Source of the DNA: Arcuatula senhousia
Lineage: Eukaryota > Mollusca > Bivalvia > Mytilida > Mytilidae
DNA length: 64,000 nucleotides
Assembly: GCA_963971305.1 (NCBI GenBank)
Contig: OZ020303.1
Span: 64,170,867 to 64,234,866, forward strand
Direction of reading: 5' to 3'
Shown: one piece after another, positions 1-12,756 of the stretch
Layout: every line of letters starts with the position of its first letter
How positions within the stretch are numbered: the first letter of the stretch is position 1
Translations under genes and position numbers: made by a program
The notes under the pieces: model-generated
Told to the model about the DNA's origin: nothing
Databases searched by the model: none
Seen by the model: the letters and a program-made list of their open reading frames with translations, nothing else

Positions 1-669
1 AATATTATGTCTATGAAATGATTAAACTAGCTAATATGTTTCATATCTTTCTTTTTAACAGAGTTATTTATTATATATTATTCATAAAATTTCAGAATTT
101 TTTTTTTTATAAAAATCAAAAATTTCCACTTTTTAAAATGTTTTCTTGGCAAATTATTAAGAAGTCTGTCCAGTCAAGTGGCCTATATATGTAGTAATAA
201 ACCTTTTACAGTGTAAGTTCATTTCTGCTTTTCTTAAATATAAAACAAAAACTGATTCCTTTATCATTATTAGAAGAGTTCAATCAACAACTTGTCTATA
301 CCCTTAGCAAACCTTTTTCCTTCTGTCACTCCTAAAACGTTTTTTTTTTATTCTTATTCAACAATTATACTTCTTGTTTGTTGTTATTTACAAATGTAAC
401 TTGCATGCATGCTCAATTTGTATATTCATTGTATTGTTTAACTATGTTATGGAAAGGACTTCATAAGTATGTTTTACTTGTGTCCAATCCAATTTGTATA
501 TTTTTACAAATAAAATAAGTTCAAACTTAAACCTTTTTCCTTCCCCAATACTGCTGATGCCTTATGTTATATTTAAAAGAGTGTTTACCCCACTGTACAT
601 CTGTGTCCACACATGGTACTGCTTGCATAATGGAAAACAAAATTGTGAAACATTTTTCATGACTTTCAG
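1..669. other. Intron sequence upstream of the penultimate znf277 exon
   Basis: This AT-rich stretch shows no exon that I recognise. It ends in a pyrimidine-rich tract and the AG acceptor at 668-669 that opens the exon at 670, so it should be intron of the znf277 gene. Earlier znf277 exons, which encode the other zinc fingers in known family members, must lie outside the window on the left. Confidence 0.6.
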
Positions 670-794
670 ATACATTTATGTGTATGTATTGGATGTGAAC
701 AGAAGTTTGAAACAAAAACAGATCTCCTAGATCATATGCATGATAAGGGCCACACAAATGTGATACCTGAAAAACAGACCTGGGATCAGCCTCA
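670..794 (+). CDS. znf277: ZNF277-like zinc finger protein, penultimate coding exon
   Basis: This 125-nt exon lies between a TTTCAG acceptor (AG at 668-669) and a GTAAGT donor at 795. It begins on a codon boundary and ends with two bases of a split codon. It encodes 41 residues containing a zinc finger of the form CX2CX12HX5H (CIGC, then H...H) and ending in KQTWDQP. The match is to the last C2H2 finger and following linker of the ZNF277 family. Family knowledge: ZNF277 is a multi-finger C2H2 protein reported to bind the ribosomal protein uS5 (RPS2) and Polycomb component BMI1. This exon joins the exon at 18649 in frame, the split codon reading CA+A (Gln). The assignment rests on remembered family sequence, not on an alignment. 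Confidence 0.9.
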
Positions 795-1366
795 GTAAGT
801 TTATACATTATAAGGGCCACATAATTACAAGTAGGAAGATCAAAGTACAAAGTAGATATTAGCATGATTAAAGCCATAAAGGTGATATGATATCAAGGTT
901 AAAAACAAAAACAAAGTTAATATATCATGAAACCTTCTTCCATTACATGATTTTGAAACAATACAATGATTGTTATACAACAGAAAAAATCTGTGGACTT
1001 ATATTGGTATGATGCTGTCATCATCTGCATTGTCTGTTAACTTACGAACTAGGCCCATCCTAGGCTAACTTAGCTAAAGCTTTGTATTTAGGTTCCTTAT
1101 AAACATGATTTTCGCTTCAACAAATTTGATTTTTGGTAAATAAAAGTAATAACAAAAATTACCAACGTACAGGACCTATTTCAGTGTCCAAGAGAAGACA
1201 TACCAGAAAAATGTGAAGATTGCAATGTTCCTAACTTGGTACAGGCATTTAAAAAAAAATGGTTGGTTAAACCAGGTTTTATTGCATGTCAAAACCTCCC
1301 TTTTCCATTAAGATCTTAGGGGCAGATGGTAACACAAAACACAAAATTGTTTTGAAGACATAATAT

Positions 1367-1516
1367 GGATATTATATAACTATCACCCTAGCTGGTGTGT
1401 GACCTGGTGGTTTCTTTCCCCGAGAAAGTAAGGTCATCCGAGGGTGACCTTGCTTTTCGAGGGAAAGAAATGCCGGGTCACATATCATCTAGGGTGATAA
1501 CTGTTATATTATATCC
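1367..1516. repeat. Long imperfect inverted repeat (hairpin element)
   Basis: Two arms of roughly 65 bases face each other. The left arm runs from GGATATTATATAACTATCAC, and the right arm ends with its complement (GTGATAACTGTTATATTATATCC). Between them, TTTCTTTCCC and the GGTCAC/GTGACC motifs are also mirrored. A related non-inverted stretch (AGAGGGTGACCTTACC) occurs at about 1650. It resembles a foldback or MITE copy. No target duplication was identified. Confidence 0.7.
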
Positions 1517-4500
1517 AATATTTAAATGAAACAATTCAATATTAAATTTTGAAATATATTTCGGACATTTTAACCTTTTTTCTATTGGAAAAAATACAGC
1601 CTATACAATGTTGAAGAGAAACATGGGGGTCACATGCTAAATCTCACGAGAGGGTGACCTTACCATGCCACCCAAGGATTACTGGTTGACCCAGCGAAAT
1701 ATCACAAGTCACGTGACCGTGTCTAAGGGAATCACAATAAAGATTTTTATATGAGTATATAATATTATATGCGAGCGTAGTGAGCTCTCTAATGTAGAAA
1801 GTATGCCAAATTGCAAGAGACTCAAAATACTATGGAAGAAAAATCGTTCTGTCACTGGAAACATTCGATTTTCGGAAGTTTTCGAAAATGTCTGCGCCTG
1901 CTGAAAAATTGTGGGAAATAGTAATACATCGTCCCAAATTATCTCGTCCCAGGCATTATTCGAAATTTTCAATGGAATTATCTACGCGAACTTTTAAGGC
2001 AATGTCTTTCTCATATTAGGATATCTGACTGATTATAGGATATTTGGACTGTCATCATGACATTTACAATTCAAGCCTATAGATTGGTTGTCCAATATTT
2101 TTTCGGAGGCAGAAGAACAGATGTTTCCTAGTTTAAATTGTCTAAACATATAACAATTATTATTTATTGGAATTTGTATTTAAGAACTTCCTGTCTATAG
2201 AAACCAGAAAATAAGCAAAAAAAATCATCTACACTTGGAAAGATCTCAAGATTTTACATTTCTCCTTGTCATTTCTAACAAGCTAGGTGTAGCTGCTGTT
2301 TGACTTTGAACCTAATTTATGATGTAATAATAAGTGAAAGTATGGCAAAGGTCGATAATAAATGAGGTTTTGATGCCTTGTTCAGTTGATAAATGACAAA
2401 AATTGTGCTGGAGTTAATCCCCTTTGTCAGGTAAATGAATTCTTGAATATTTTAAATGACAAAATGATGAGTTTATTTCTATCAGAGTTTTAAGCCTTGA
2501 AGGATTCTTGTCTGTTGATTTTGTTTTATTTTTTGTGATCAATGGACTTTTTTGTTACAAAAATATTTGATAAAAAATAAAAACACATGTTACTATATTT
2601 ATTTAATTAAGTGTCCTTTCTTGTGCACTTTTGTATTGAGATGAAATAGTTTTATATTGGTGTGTCTGTCCTTCCAACACGGTTTTGTTGGAAATTTGAA
2701 AATGAATGCATGTATAACAAAACTATAAAAATATTATTTCGTATGCAATAGCTGTTTATCACTTTTTAACTTATTGCATACAGCAAAATTTAGAATAAAG
2801 TTCCAGACAATGAATTTTGCTTCACCTGACACACATTTTGTCAAAGGGTCGACGCCAATGTTATTATTACAAATCAACATGTGTGCAGTGTGCACATATT
2901 TTCTGCACATTATATGTATTTCTGAAAATCATGAGTCTATTGGAAGATTTTTTAAAATCACAATAATAGGTATAATATACTCTCACACTTGAATAAATGT
3001 AAAATTTTCCCACAAGCAAAGGGTATCATTATCTTGAAAGTGTTCCAAGTATTGCTCAAATTTGTGTATCCCCATATTTCATTGAGTACAGCTATCTAAA
3101 TTGAAAAAATCTAACAATAATTTTATTTTGTATTGAGATGTATTTTATCATGAACAAAAAATCATTTTGTATTTTAAAGCTTAAAGATCAATATCATACT
3201 TTGTTTTGAATGTTTACTTTTAAAAGACATTACGATTTTGATTACAATTTAAATAAAGAAAAAACAAACAATGACAGAACACTACTCTATTTGTTATATA
3301 GAAACTATCACGGCCACGATAAAAAATTAGAAAGACGATTGTTAAATTCAGATTTTTGTGGGTTTTTCGTCTCTTTGATAAAGATATTTTATTGGTTCCC
3401 GTTCAATAGAATTGATATGAACACAGAGAAGCAGTGCATTCCCTTACAGATAGCATTGACAGATTATAGAATATTTTTACAAATACATAGTCCTTGTGTC
3501 ACCCTGTATTTAGAATTCTAAACATGTTACCTTCTCAAATTAACATCTACCTTCGTGTTGAGGGTTACAAATTAAGCAGGGTTAAATACCTGCTTGAGGG
3601 GCTCAAAAGAGTTAATTGAAATCATCCTACTTAATTTAATTATCATTCTCTGGCTTGTAGTTAGGACAATTTTTCAATTATGCAAAAGAAAGCATGATTT
3701 TTTTCTTAATAATAAAAAATCAAAAGGCCTTGCAATTGCATGTGGATTTATTTAACATTTTAATGTTTCAACAATTTCTCTTATAACTGGTATGCTTTTG
3801 TTAAGTCTACAAATGTTTTATGTAACAAAGATAAAAGGGCAGTATATGTAACATTATTAATATTTATAGCATAAAAATCTGCTTATAATAAAGAAGATAA
3901 ATGCTAATTAATAAACAGCATGAAACAATTTACATATAAATGTAATAATACCTCTTAGAACCCAGTGTTAATTCTTGACCCCTACCAAAGCCTCATATTA
4001 ATTGCATGACAGTTAACAAAAAAGTAACAATTCATACCACATGTCATTATACACAAACAATAAAGTCACAGGTACTCGTACAAGTCGTTAGTCAAAGGCT
4101 CGGGAAATTACATTTAATTATTCTTTAAAAAACTTAATGGACCAGTTTGTCTAGATGAGCCATTTATTTGGTATATAATTTGCATTTAACAACCAAAATC
4201 ATTAGAAAAAGCCGTCTTTTGTAGTTAAACCATAAAAAGGATGTTACGTTGATATGTTGTGACAAGGTGTTTGAACAAACATCTTACCACATCCCTCCCC
4301 TTGTTGTACAAATTTTACGGCTGTTTTATTCCATGATTACAGGTTAAGTTGTAATGGTATAATTTGATAATGCAGAATTTGTATCGTTGTTGCACCAGTA
4401 AAAGGCAGACTATTGTAACAAGCTGGTTATACCCCCAAAGTTGTTTTCATATGGTTATATTATTACATGAAGCACTAGTGGATTCAGACATTTTGCTAAG

Positions 4501-4636
4501 TGGAGGTCTTTTGACTGGCTACAATCTGGGCTGATCATATAATCGCTGTTTTTCTTTCCTTGTAGTGCAAATGGTCAAAATGTTCAGTAATGAATCTGGC
4601 ATCCTTGTTTAAACTTGTTTGGCTTTGAGTTGTTTC

Positions 4637-4765
4637 TGTGTTCCATTTACCAAAGTAGGGGGCATTTAGTGTTTAAGTCTGTTTGTCTGTCCATTGGTCT
4701 GTTAGTCCCTAATGTTGCAAGATGGGGCATTATGTCTTGGACATATTTTTGTCTTTCTATTCTTT
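4637..4765 (+). repeat. Fragment of ATGCCCC/GTCCGTCC cassette end
   Basis: A short stretch has the 5' terminal form of the pearl-like cassettes: a degraded hairpin (TTCCATTTACCAAAGTAGGGGGCAT), a GTCTGTCTGTCC spacer, then GTTGCAAGATGGGGCATTATG. The same order recurs at 17577, and in part at 23129. No tandem core follows. Confidence 0.6.
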
Positions 4766-5634
4766 TGACCTTACAATGTTTTGAATCAAATCCTGCCAAT
4801 GAGAGGTTACTTCTTGAAACAGTATAGCAAAATTATCTGTTTCTATATTTGTTGAATCTTGAATATATGTAAGCATTTTTTATTTTAGACATATTCATTT
4901 GTAAGAATGGGTCAATCTGCTACATTTTCACTGAAAAGTAGTGTCTCTGATCTGAAATGTACAGTAGATGGCATATACCATTGATCTGAATTCTTAAACT
5001 CAGATGGTTGTCTTTTAATTGAATGTTTTGTTTGTAATTAAATAAAAGAACTCCATACCTGAGTATTAGTATTTTCTATTATCAGTAGTTGTTACTTGTA
5101 TGGTATGCATGTCTTATACTCAGAATGAATCAATTTTTAAACCTTGGAAGTTTGAAATAGGACAGAAATCCATTCAAAGCTTTTAATGCTTTTTCAATTA
5201 TCAGTTTGTATCATTGCACTTTGTTGATTAAGTATTTAGACACACTGACCTTTAATTCAAAAAGAGAAGATTTTTTTAGGTTGTAATCAATCTTTAAGTT
5301 GGCATGTTTTGAAAAGCTTTGCATGATGGGAGCCCAAATGTCAAAAAGACACAAAGTATCATGCTAATCTGTCATATCAAGTCTATTCCTTCATTGTATG
5401 CTTTTGAAACTTTGATTGAATCAAAATATTGTGGTCTGTAGCCTTGAATGTTAAATCCAAGGTTTATATATAATTGAAAAATACTGTTTTAGTAGGATTG
5501 GTGCATATATATGGTAAACCATTAAATATATAACTTAAGGTTGCATGGTACAGATTGCTAAAACTCCTTCTCTGTGTGTGGAACTCTTTTAACATTTTAT
5601 AATATTTCTTTGTCCTCTTATAAGATTTTTTGTC

Positions 5635-5760
5635 CAGTGGCAGATCAAGAAATTTCCAAAAGGCTGGGCCCACTGACTGGCTTTGAGGGGGGTCCCACTT
5701 TGATCATGCTTCAATGATTTCCACCAAAAAGGGGGACCCAGTCCCCTAGGTCTGCCCCTG
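5635..5760. mobile_element. Small MITE-like element with CAGTGGCAGATC ends
   Basis: A 126-bp segment starts CAGTGGCAGATC and ends GGTCTGCCCCTG, whose reverse complement is CAGGGGCAGACC, so the ends form an inverted repeat of about 12 bases with two mismatches. The interior carries G-rich and C-rich tracts. Elements of this look are common in invertebrate genomes. No clear target duplication is seen and no protein is encoded. Confidence 0.5.
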
Positions 5761-5796
5761 TTTTCTGTCTATAATAAAAATTCGTCTCAATTTTTT

Positions 5797-6866
5797 TATG
5801 CCCCCGTGACGACATGTCGGGGGGCATTAAGTTTTACTCATGTCCATCATTACGTCCGTCCGTACGAATTTCCGTCAAGTTTTTCTCAAGACCATACATG
5901 AGAATGATTTGAAACTTGGTAGGATGGTTTAGTATGACAAACTATATGTCCTAAGCGATTTTGAGACCTGTCAGACATCTACTTCCTGTTTGGGACTTAG
6001 GCCAATTTTAGAATATGTGAACATGACTATGGAAATTTCCTTCAAGCTTTTCTCAGGAACCATACATGAGAATAATTTGAAACTTGGTAGGATGGTTTAG
6101 TATGACAAACTATATGTCCTTAGCGATTTTGAGACCTGTCAGACATCTACTTCCTGTTGGGGACTTAGGCCAATTTTAGAATATGTGAACATGACTATGG
6201 AAATTTCCTTTAAGCTTTTCTCAGGAACCATACATGAGAATAATTTGAAACTTGGTAGGATGGTTTAGTATGACAAACTATATGTCCTAGGCGATTTTGA
6301 GACCTGTCAGACATCTACTTCCTGTTTGGGACTTAGGCCAATGTTATAATATGTGAACATGACTATGAAAATTTCCATCAAACATTTCTCAGGAACCATA
6401 CATGAGAATGATTTGAAACTTGGTAGGATGGTTTAGTATGACAAACTATATGTCCTAGGCAATTTTGAGACCTGTCGGACAACTACTTCCTGTTTGGGAC
6501 TTGCCAATTTTAAAGTATGTGAACATGATATGAAAATTTCTGTCAAGCTTTTCTCAGGAACTGTATACCAGAATGATTTGGCGCTTGGTAGGATTATTGA
6601 GTATGACAAACTATACGTCCTAAGCAACTTTGAGACCTGTCGGACATCTACTTCCTGTTTGGGACTTAGGCTGATGTGAAATTATGTGAACATAATATGA
6701 AAATTTCGGTCAAGCTTTTCTCAGGAATTGTATACCAGAATGTTTTGAAACTTGGTAGGATGGATCAGTATGACAAACTGTGTGTCCTTAGCGATTTTCA
6801 GACCTGTCAGAAATCTACTTCCTGTTTGGGGCCAGCGGGGGCATCCGTGTCCCATGGACACATTCT
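5797..6866 (+). repeat. Pearl-like cassette A: hairpin ends with six ~168-bp units
   Basis: The left end is a TATGCCCCC...GGGGGGCAT hairpin, followed by a GTCCGTCCGTACG spacer. Six tandem units follow. The box GAAACTTGGT recurs at 5911, 6079, 6247, 6415, 6580 (mutated) and 6747, a spacing of 168 bases in the first four. Units share GACCTGTCAGACATCTACTT and CAGGAACCATACATGAGAAT. The right end reads CGGGGGCATCC (complement of the left arm) followed by the hairpin GTGTCC-CAT-GGACAC. It is non-coding: small open frames across the units are repeated and shared, not genes. A truncated copy in the opposite orientation lies at 51680-52084. Confidence 0.85.
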
Positions 6867-8563
6867 TTCTTTATTGTGTTATAAGATTTGTATTTAATTT
6901 GGTTTGCTCAGAGGGGATTTGGTCTTACTCTTTTGTTTGGTCTTCTTTTTTTAACTTATTTATTTAAGACTGGATGATTTATTGCTTTCTGCATTGTCCT
7001 CTAAAGTTACCATAAAAACTATATGTTACATAACTGAATGTCTTGATTTTTTGCATGCTGTTCATGATGAAAAGCAATTCCATGCCTCTAACTCATCTAG
7101 TTTCAGAGTTAGTGTTTTATGTATACTATAAAGCAACAGAAACACCCTTGCAATTTTGCCTTTCAATTTACCAGTAGAGTCTTAAAAAATACAGGAGAGA
7201 ATACAGAAACTTTTGAAAAGGGGGAGGGGGTCCTCATACAGTCCTGTTAGGATGAAAAGGGGGTCTAAGACCAATTTTGCCTGAAATCTACACCACAATA
7301 ACAGGTTTTTTTAGGAAAAGAGGGGGTTAAATTATAGCCATCTAAACATGTCCTCATATCTGCCTTGAGAATATCTGCTACAATGAGACTTAAACCTTTT
7401 ATTTAAAGAAATGAAAGTTTGTTGAGGAATTTTTATGGAAAACCCACATTCTTGTTAAAATTTATTGTCTATTTTGATTCTGTTACATTTTGTTTGTACC
7501 TCTCTCCAAGTAAACAAAATATAAAGGAATTTTAAGTCTTCTTGTCTAGGTTTCAACATTAGCATAACCATATGAAATGTTGAATATCTATTTCATTGTT
7601 GTCAGTATGGATGGTTCAAGGTTTAGAAGCATTAAATAAGAATTTAACGTGGATAATATTGCTTATATCTGTGACTGTAGGTGATGGTTAAATATTTTAC
7701 ATACTTTAGATTTAATTTCACTTTGCGGCAATTATTTTTTACTTTTATAGCAAAACATATGTAAATTATTTAATTTTCAGAATAATTAACCCAAGGTCAA
7801 AATTAAATTGTCACGAATGTTTAGGTTTATGTGATCATGTTTTTGCATGAAATATAAGATGGGTAGATTTTTACATATTTTTCTAAAGAATTACTAGTTT
7901 TTAAGTCGAAATTTAAATAATTACGATAATTTTTTATCTCTTTACACCATTTAAACATTTCCCATTTATTTTGTAAAATTTCTCTTTCATAGAAGATACC
8001 CGTTGACATTATTTTTTTAAGTACTTTGAGCAATTAAATATTTACAACAATTTTATCTTCGGACAATGCTTCATTAACCTTTTTAAAAATTATTAAGCTC
8101 GATTTTTTTTATGAAAATTATATAGACCAAACACCACCTTAAATACACTTTTATGAATTGTCGCGTGTTCCGAACCCTAATAAAACAAGACAATTATGAG
8201 TTCTTTTGATGAAAATTACACCTTGAACGCTATTAAAACATTTTATTGCTATTATAGATTCCAGGTCCATTGTATGCCAAATATAAATGAGAAATAAAGC
8301 TTAAGAGTTGAATGCCAGACCTAAAGTCCTTTTATTGTCACCAGCGGACATATCAATAAAATAGTTAAACAAGGTCATTGATCAAGCTTAAAAACCCACA
8401 TGGAGTTAGTGCTGGAAGGGTCTTGAGTACTGACTTTCAGTTTAATGGAAAGAACAGTCATGTATGGAAAGGGACCTAAATAAGAGGGAAAGTAAATCTG
8501 GAAAAAAGATTTGTTTTTAGACCCCACCATAACAAAGTGGTTGGGTATTTCTGTTTAACTTTT
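6867..8563. other. Intron filler without recognised features
   Basis: This is AT-rich intron DNA of znf277. I see no exon, RNA gene or clear repeat apart from a purine-rich stretch near 7.2 kb. Confidence 0.5.
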
Positions 8564-10297
8564 TATACGACCGCAAAAAATTTGCGGACGTATAATGGGA
8601 TGATGCTGTCGTCGTCTGCGTGGTTGTCCAGAACTTTAGTGTTCCCACAATAACTTAAGTTCTAGTTATCCGATTGCTATGAAATTTGACAATGATGTTC
8701 CTTTTAAAGAATGGATGGGATTGATTTTGGGGGTTTCCCCTTTTTTCGTTTAGAAATTAGAGACCAAAAAGGGGTAAAAATGCCGCTTTTTTGTTTGTTC
8801 CCACAATAACTCTTTGAAAATCTTCTTCTCCAAAATCACTCAAGGGATAGCTTTGAAACTTTGCACACTTCATCTATGGGATGTCCTCTACTAAGACTGC
8901 ACAAATAGTGACCGCCGTCCAAACAACATGGCCGCAGTTACTAAAAATAGACCAGAGGGGTCAGACTTCTGTTTTTGGCTTGTAAATCAAAAAGTATAAG
9001 AGATAGATGAAATCTGATGCACTCTGCTGCTTCAGCATCAAAAGCTCTACAAAAGTCTCCATTGGGTCGAAGTTGTCAAATGACCCCTTATAGGAGTTAT
9101 GGCCCCTTAAAGGTCAAAAATAGCATTTTTTTCATGTTTTTGGCCTATGGAATAAAAACTATAGCAGATAGAGAGAAGCTGTTGCTTGCTTAAATGTTCG
9201 GCTCATAAAGCTTTACACAAGTCATCATAGGATCGAAGTTGTCAGATGATCCCTTATAGGGGTAATGGCCCCTAAAATGACGGTTTTTTTTCATGTTGTC
9301 TGTTAACTTTTTAGTGTTGGTGCAATAACTGAAGTTCCAGTTATCCGATTGCTATGAAATTTCACAATGATGTTCCTTACCATAAAAAGGATGAATTGTA
9401 TTGATTTTGGGGGTCCCCCTTATTTTTCGTTTCAAAATTAGGGGCCTAAAAGGGGCCAAAAATGCTACTTTTATGTTTGTTGGCACGATAACTTTAGTTC
9501 TTGTTATCCCATTGCTTTGTAATTTGGCAATAATGTTCCTTACCATAAAAGGATAAATGGGATTGATATTGGAGGTCTCCCCTATTTTCGTTCGAAAAAT
9601 TAGGGGGCCAAAGGGGCAAAAAAATTCAAATATTGTATTTTTTCCACTATAACTTTAATCCTAGTTGGCCTTTTGCTGTGAAATTTGTCTAGAATGTTTC
9701 TTACAATAAAAGATTGAACCTGATGAATTTTCTAACACCCCCACCTTTTTCCCCGTTATGTAATTTGGTGTCAAAAGGAGCCAAAATCAAAACTTTTTCA
9801 TTTGTGGTCTGATTTTGAAAGTTTTTTTTGCTTAATTGTTTGTTCTTGTCAAATAGCGGATACAAAATCAAGAATTAATTTTTGGGACCCCCTTTTTCCC
9901 CCTATTACATAATTAGGGGCCAAAATCGAAATTTTTTTATTTGTGGTACGATTTTGAACATTTTTTTTGCACGTTCTTGTCAAATAGCCGATACAAATTG
10001 AGAATTATTTTTGTGACCCCTTTTTTCTCACCTACTATGTAATAAGGGGCCAAAATTGAAACTTTTTTACTCGTTCAAACCTCACCAAAAAATTCCAGTA
10101 ACCAAAACTGATCAATCCACAATAGGCTTTTAAAATGTGAGCGGAAAGTCCACCATAAGCTGCATGTGTCAAAAACCTTTGTCAGTCCACCATGGGCTGC
10201 ATGTGTCCAGAACAATTGACTATCCATATTGGGCCTAAAACGTACAGGGTTCAACATGCTGCAGTCATATCATGCTGCGCTTGGCGAAGCTTTTTAT
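8564..10297 (+). repeat. Pearl-like cassette B with TATACGACCGC hairpin end
   Basis: The left end is a hairpin (TATACGACCGCAAA...TTTGCGGACGTATA) followed by a GCTGTCGTCGTCTGCG spacer. The core starts with a segment around 8811-9065 that is shared with cassette D at 19033-19300. After it come three units of about 161 bases, marked by TTGCTATGAAATTT-like boxes at about 9349, 9510 and 9672. C- and T-rich units follow. The right end carries CAGTCATAT and the short hairpin GCTGCGC-TTG-GCGAAGC. It is non-coding. Confidence 0.7.
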
Positions 10298-10834
10298 TTA
10301 TGTCTGTTCTTCCATCTGTCCCAGGATGGTTCTAGATTAATAATTTGAACATGCTTTATAAAATTAAAAACAAAATTTTGATCAACTAATCAGTACAATG
10401 AAATGAATGTCAAGTTTTATTTTCAGCAAAATCAAAATTTTTCTTATTTTTACAAGCTGAATTTAACTTCATCTAAATAATAGGTTCATGTGAGCTATTG
10501 TTGCTGTCTCTTGACATTCATTGTCATTTCAAAAATGTTTTCCTTTTTCTTAAAGAATGAAAAAAAATGCAAATAGAAAGAAATAAAGAAAGTATTGCTT
10601 TCTTAATTATTCAGCTCAAATCTCTCTACAGGTATTATTGGTTCAAAGATTGCTGATAGAGTAAAGTTGCATGTTTACATGTTTTCAAATTTTCACAGTT
10701 GCCATTGGTGACAGGGTTAGGCATTAAGGCACATGGTAACTTCTTGTTGCTTACAAGTGGGACATTTTAAATTTTCATGTAGTTAAACAGTTGTCTTCTC
10801 ACTTAAAACATTGTATCTTGTATCTTGTGTATTC

Positions 10835-11235
10835 TCATTCACTTTGAATTTTGCATACCAAAAACAGATATCTTTTCTCTTGAGTTTTTGCTCACTATGG
10901 ACCATACCATTTTAAATGTGATAAACAGTTATCTTATCGCTTGAATTTTCACTCACAAATGAATATTCCATTTTACATGTGATAAACAGTTACCTTCACT
11001 CACATTGAAACATTCCATTTTACATGTGATAAACTAGTATCGTCTCACTTAAATTTTCACTCACAATGGAACATTCCATTTTACATGTGATAAGTACTTA
11101 TCTTCTCTCTTGAATTTTCACTCACAATGGAGCATTCCATTTTACTTATGATAAACAGTTCATCTTCTCACTTGAATTTTCACTTACATTGGAGCATTCC
11201 ATTTTACTTATGATAAATAGTTATCTTCTCACTTG
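10835..11235 (+). repeat. 61-bp tandem array
   Basis: About six to seven copies of a unit containing TCTCACTTGAATTTTCACTC, then CATTCCATTTTACATGTGAT and AAACAGTTATC. The CATTCCATTTTAC box occurs at about 11011, 11072, 11133 and 11195, so the period is 61-62 bases, with degraded units upstream. It lies directly 5' of the cassette at 11325. It is non-coding. Confidence 0.8.
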
Positions 11236-11324
11236 AATTGAACTCAGTGATGGGGGTCCCATAATGTGGGATTCAATTTCAGTTCTGTGGCTCATCTTCT
11301 TCCTGTTCACTGACTTAGTTAATT

Positions 11325-12233
11325 GTCTCGCCTGCGAAGCAGAGCGGGACATAGGTGTTACTTTACCGGCGGCGGCGACGGCGGCATTAACTTTTTGGAA
11401 AAGTTTTATGAGCACCTCCATATCTCAAGAACTATAGGTCCTGGGTTGATGAAACTTGGTATGCATATGCCCCAGTAGTAGCTTAGCACAGTTGCATCCC
11501 CATCTTTTAACCTTGACCTTGATTTTCCGGTTGAGTGACTTTGACAATTTTCAATACATATAATAGCAATGAAAAAGTTTTGTGAGCACTTCCATATCTC
11601 AAAAACTATAGGTCCTAGGTTGATGAAACTTGGTATGCATATGCCCCAGTAGTAGCTTAGCTTAGTTGCATCCCCATCTTTTGACCTTGACCTTGATTTT
11701 CCGGTTGAGTGACTTTGACAATTTTCAATACATATAATAGCAATGGAAAAGTTTTGCGAGCACCTCCATATCTTAAGAACTATAGGTCCTAGGTTGATGA
11801 AACTTGGTATGCATATGCCTCAGTAGTAGCTTAGCACAGTTGCATCCCCATCTTTTGACCTTGACCTTGATTTTTTGGTTGAGTGACTTTGACAATTTTC
11901 AATACATATAATAGCAATGGAAAAGTTTTGCGAGCACCTCCATATCTCAAGAACTATAGGTCCTAGGTTGATGAAACTTGGTATACATATGCCCCAGTAG
12001 TAGCTTAGCACAGTTGCATCCCCATCTTTTGACCTTGACCTTGATTTTCCTGTTGAGTGACTTTGATTATTGTTATTGCATATATTTGCAATGTTTAAGT
12101 TCTATAAACATCTTTTGATCTCAGAAACTGAAAATCCATGTAAATTCAAAATATAGTGGAAGTAAGAAAGAATAATTATTTCTGATGGTGCCGGCAGGCG
12201 AGACATACTTCAGTGTTCACTCTTGTTTTTGAC
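11325..12233 (+). repeat. Pearl-like cassette C: GTCTCGCCTGC ends with four 174-bp units
   Basis: The 11-base terminal inverted repeat is exact: GTCTCGCCTGC at 11325-11335 and GCAGGCGAGAC at 12194-12204. A CGGCGGCGGCGACGGCGGC spacer follows the left end. Almost four units follow with a strict 174-base period, measured from the TGACCTTGACCTTGA motif at 11682, 11856 and 12030, with a mutated copy at 11508. Each unit includes CCATATCTCAAGAACTATAG and GATGAAACTTGGTATGCATA. The right end continues to CACTCTTGTTTTT. It seems to interrupt an older repeat, since GGGTCCCATAATG..GGATTC.ATTTCAG occurs on both sides (about 11257 and 12303). Confidence 0.85.
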
Positions 12234-12595
12234 ATTAATGTTCAACAGTAGAAATTTTCTTAACAGTTTTCTCAGCAACTACTAATCATGCAGCTTCAGG
12301 GTGGGGTCCCATAATGCAGGATTCGATTTCAGGCCTGTCACTCTTCTACTTCCTGTTTAGTGAAATCTGACCATTTCTGTCTTTGACCCATTTTTCATGA
12401 AGAAAGTTTGATATCATGAAACTTTGTACACATATGCATCAGGATATGAGCTTGCAAAAATCATCATAAAGTTATACCCCCCTCCCCCTTTTTATCAACT
12501 TCATGGTTTAGTGATTGCAGAAAAAGGAAGAGCATCGTGTCTTTTTTGGGGCATCTTATTATTATTTCCCTTTTATGACAGGGAATACTTATAGG

Positions 12596-12756
12596 ATAAT
12601 TAATTGGGTTGAGTGAATAACCAAAATATGACCACGAGTCGGTGAACGCACACAGATTTATACGAGTGCGCGGAACTTGTTCCGCGCACGAGTTAAATCT
12701 CAGTGTGTTCCCGCACGAATGATCATATTTTGGTTATTCACGAGACCTAATTGATT
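12596..12756. repeat. Long hairpin element
   Basis: This is an imperfect inverted repeat with arms of about 75 bases. GTGAATAACCAAAATATGA at 12613 is mirrored by TCATATTTTGGTTATTCAC ending near 12741. The centre is GTGCGCGGAAC-TT-GTTCCGCGCAC. Outer arms continue through TAATTGGGT / ACCTAATTGATTA. It is probably a foldback or MITE copy. No target duplication was resolved. Confidence 0.75.

Noticed and set aside
1709..1990. Open frames on both strands near 1.8 kb, including a + strand MSAPAEKLW stretch
   Set aside because: They lie within intron DNA next to an inverted-repeat element, with no recognised family or splice pattern.
6433..6967. Overlapping small frames (60-75 residues) that resemble one another
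   Set aside because: They are translations of the 168-bp tandem units of cassette A, so their similarity reflects the DNA repeat and not a gene family.
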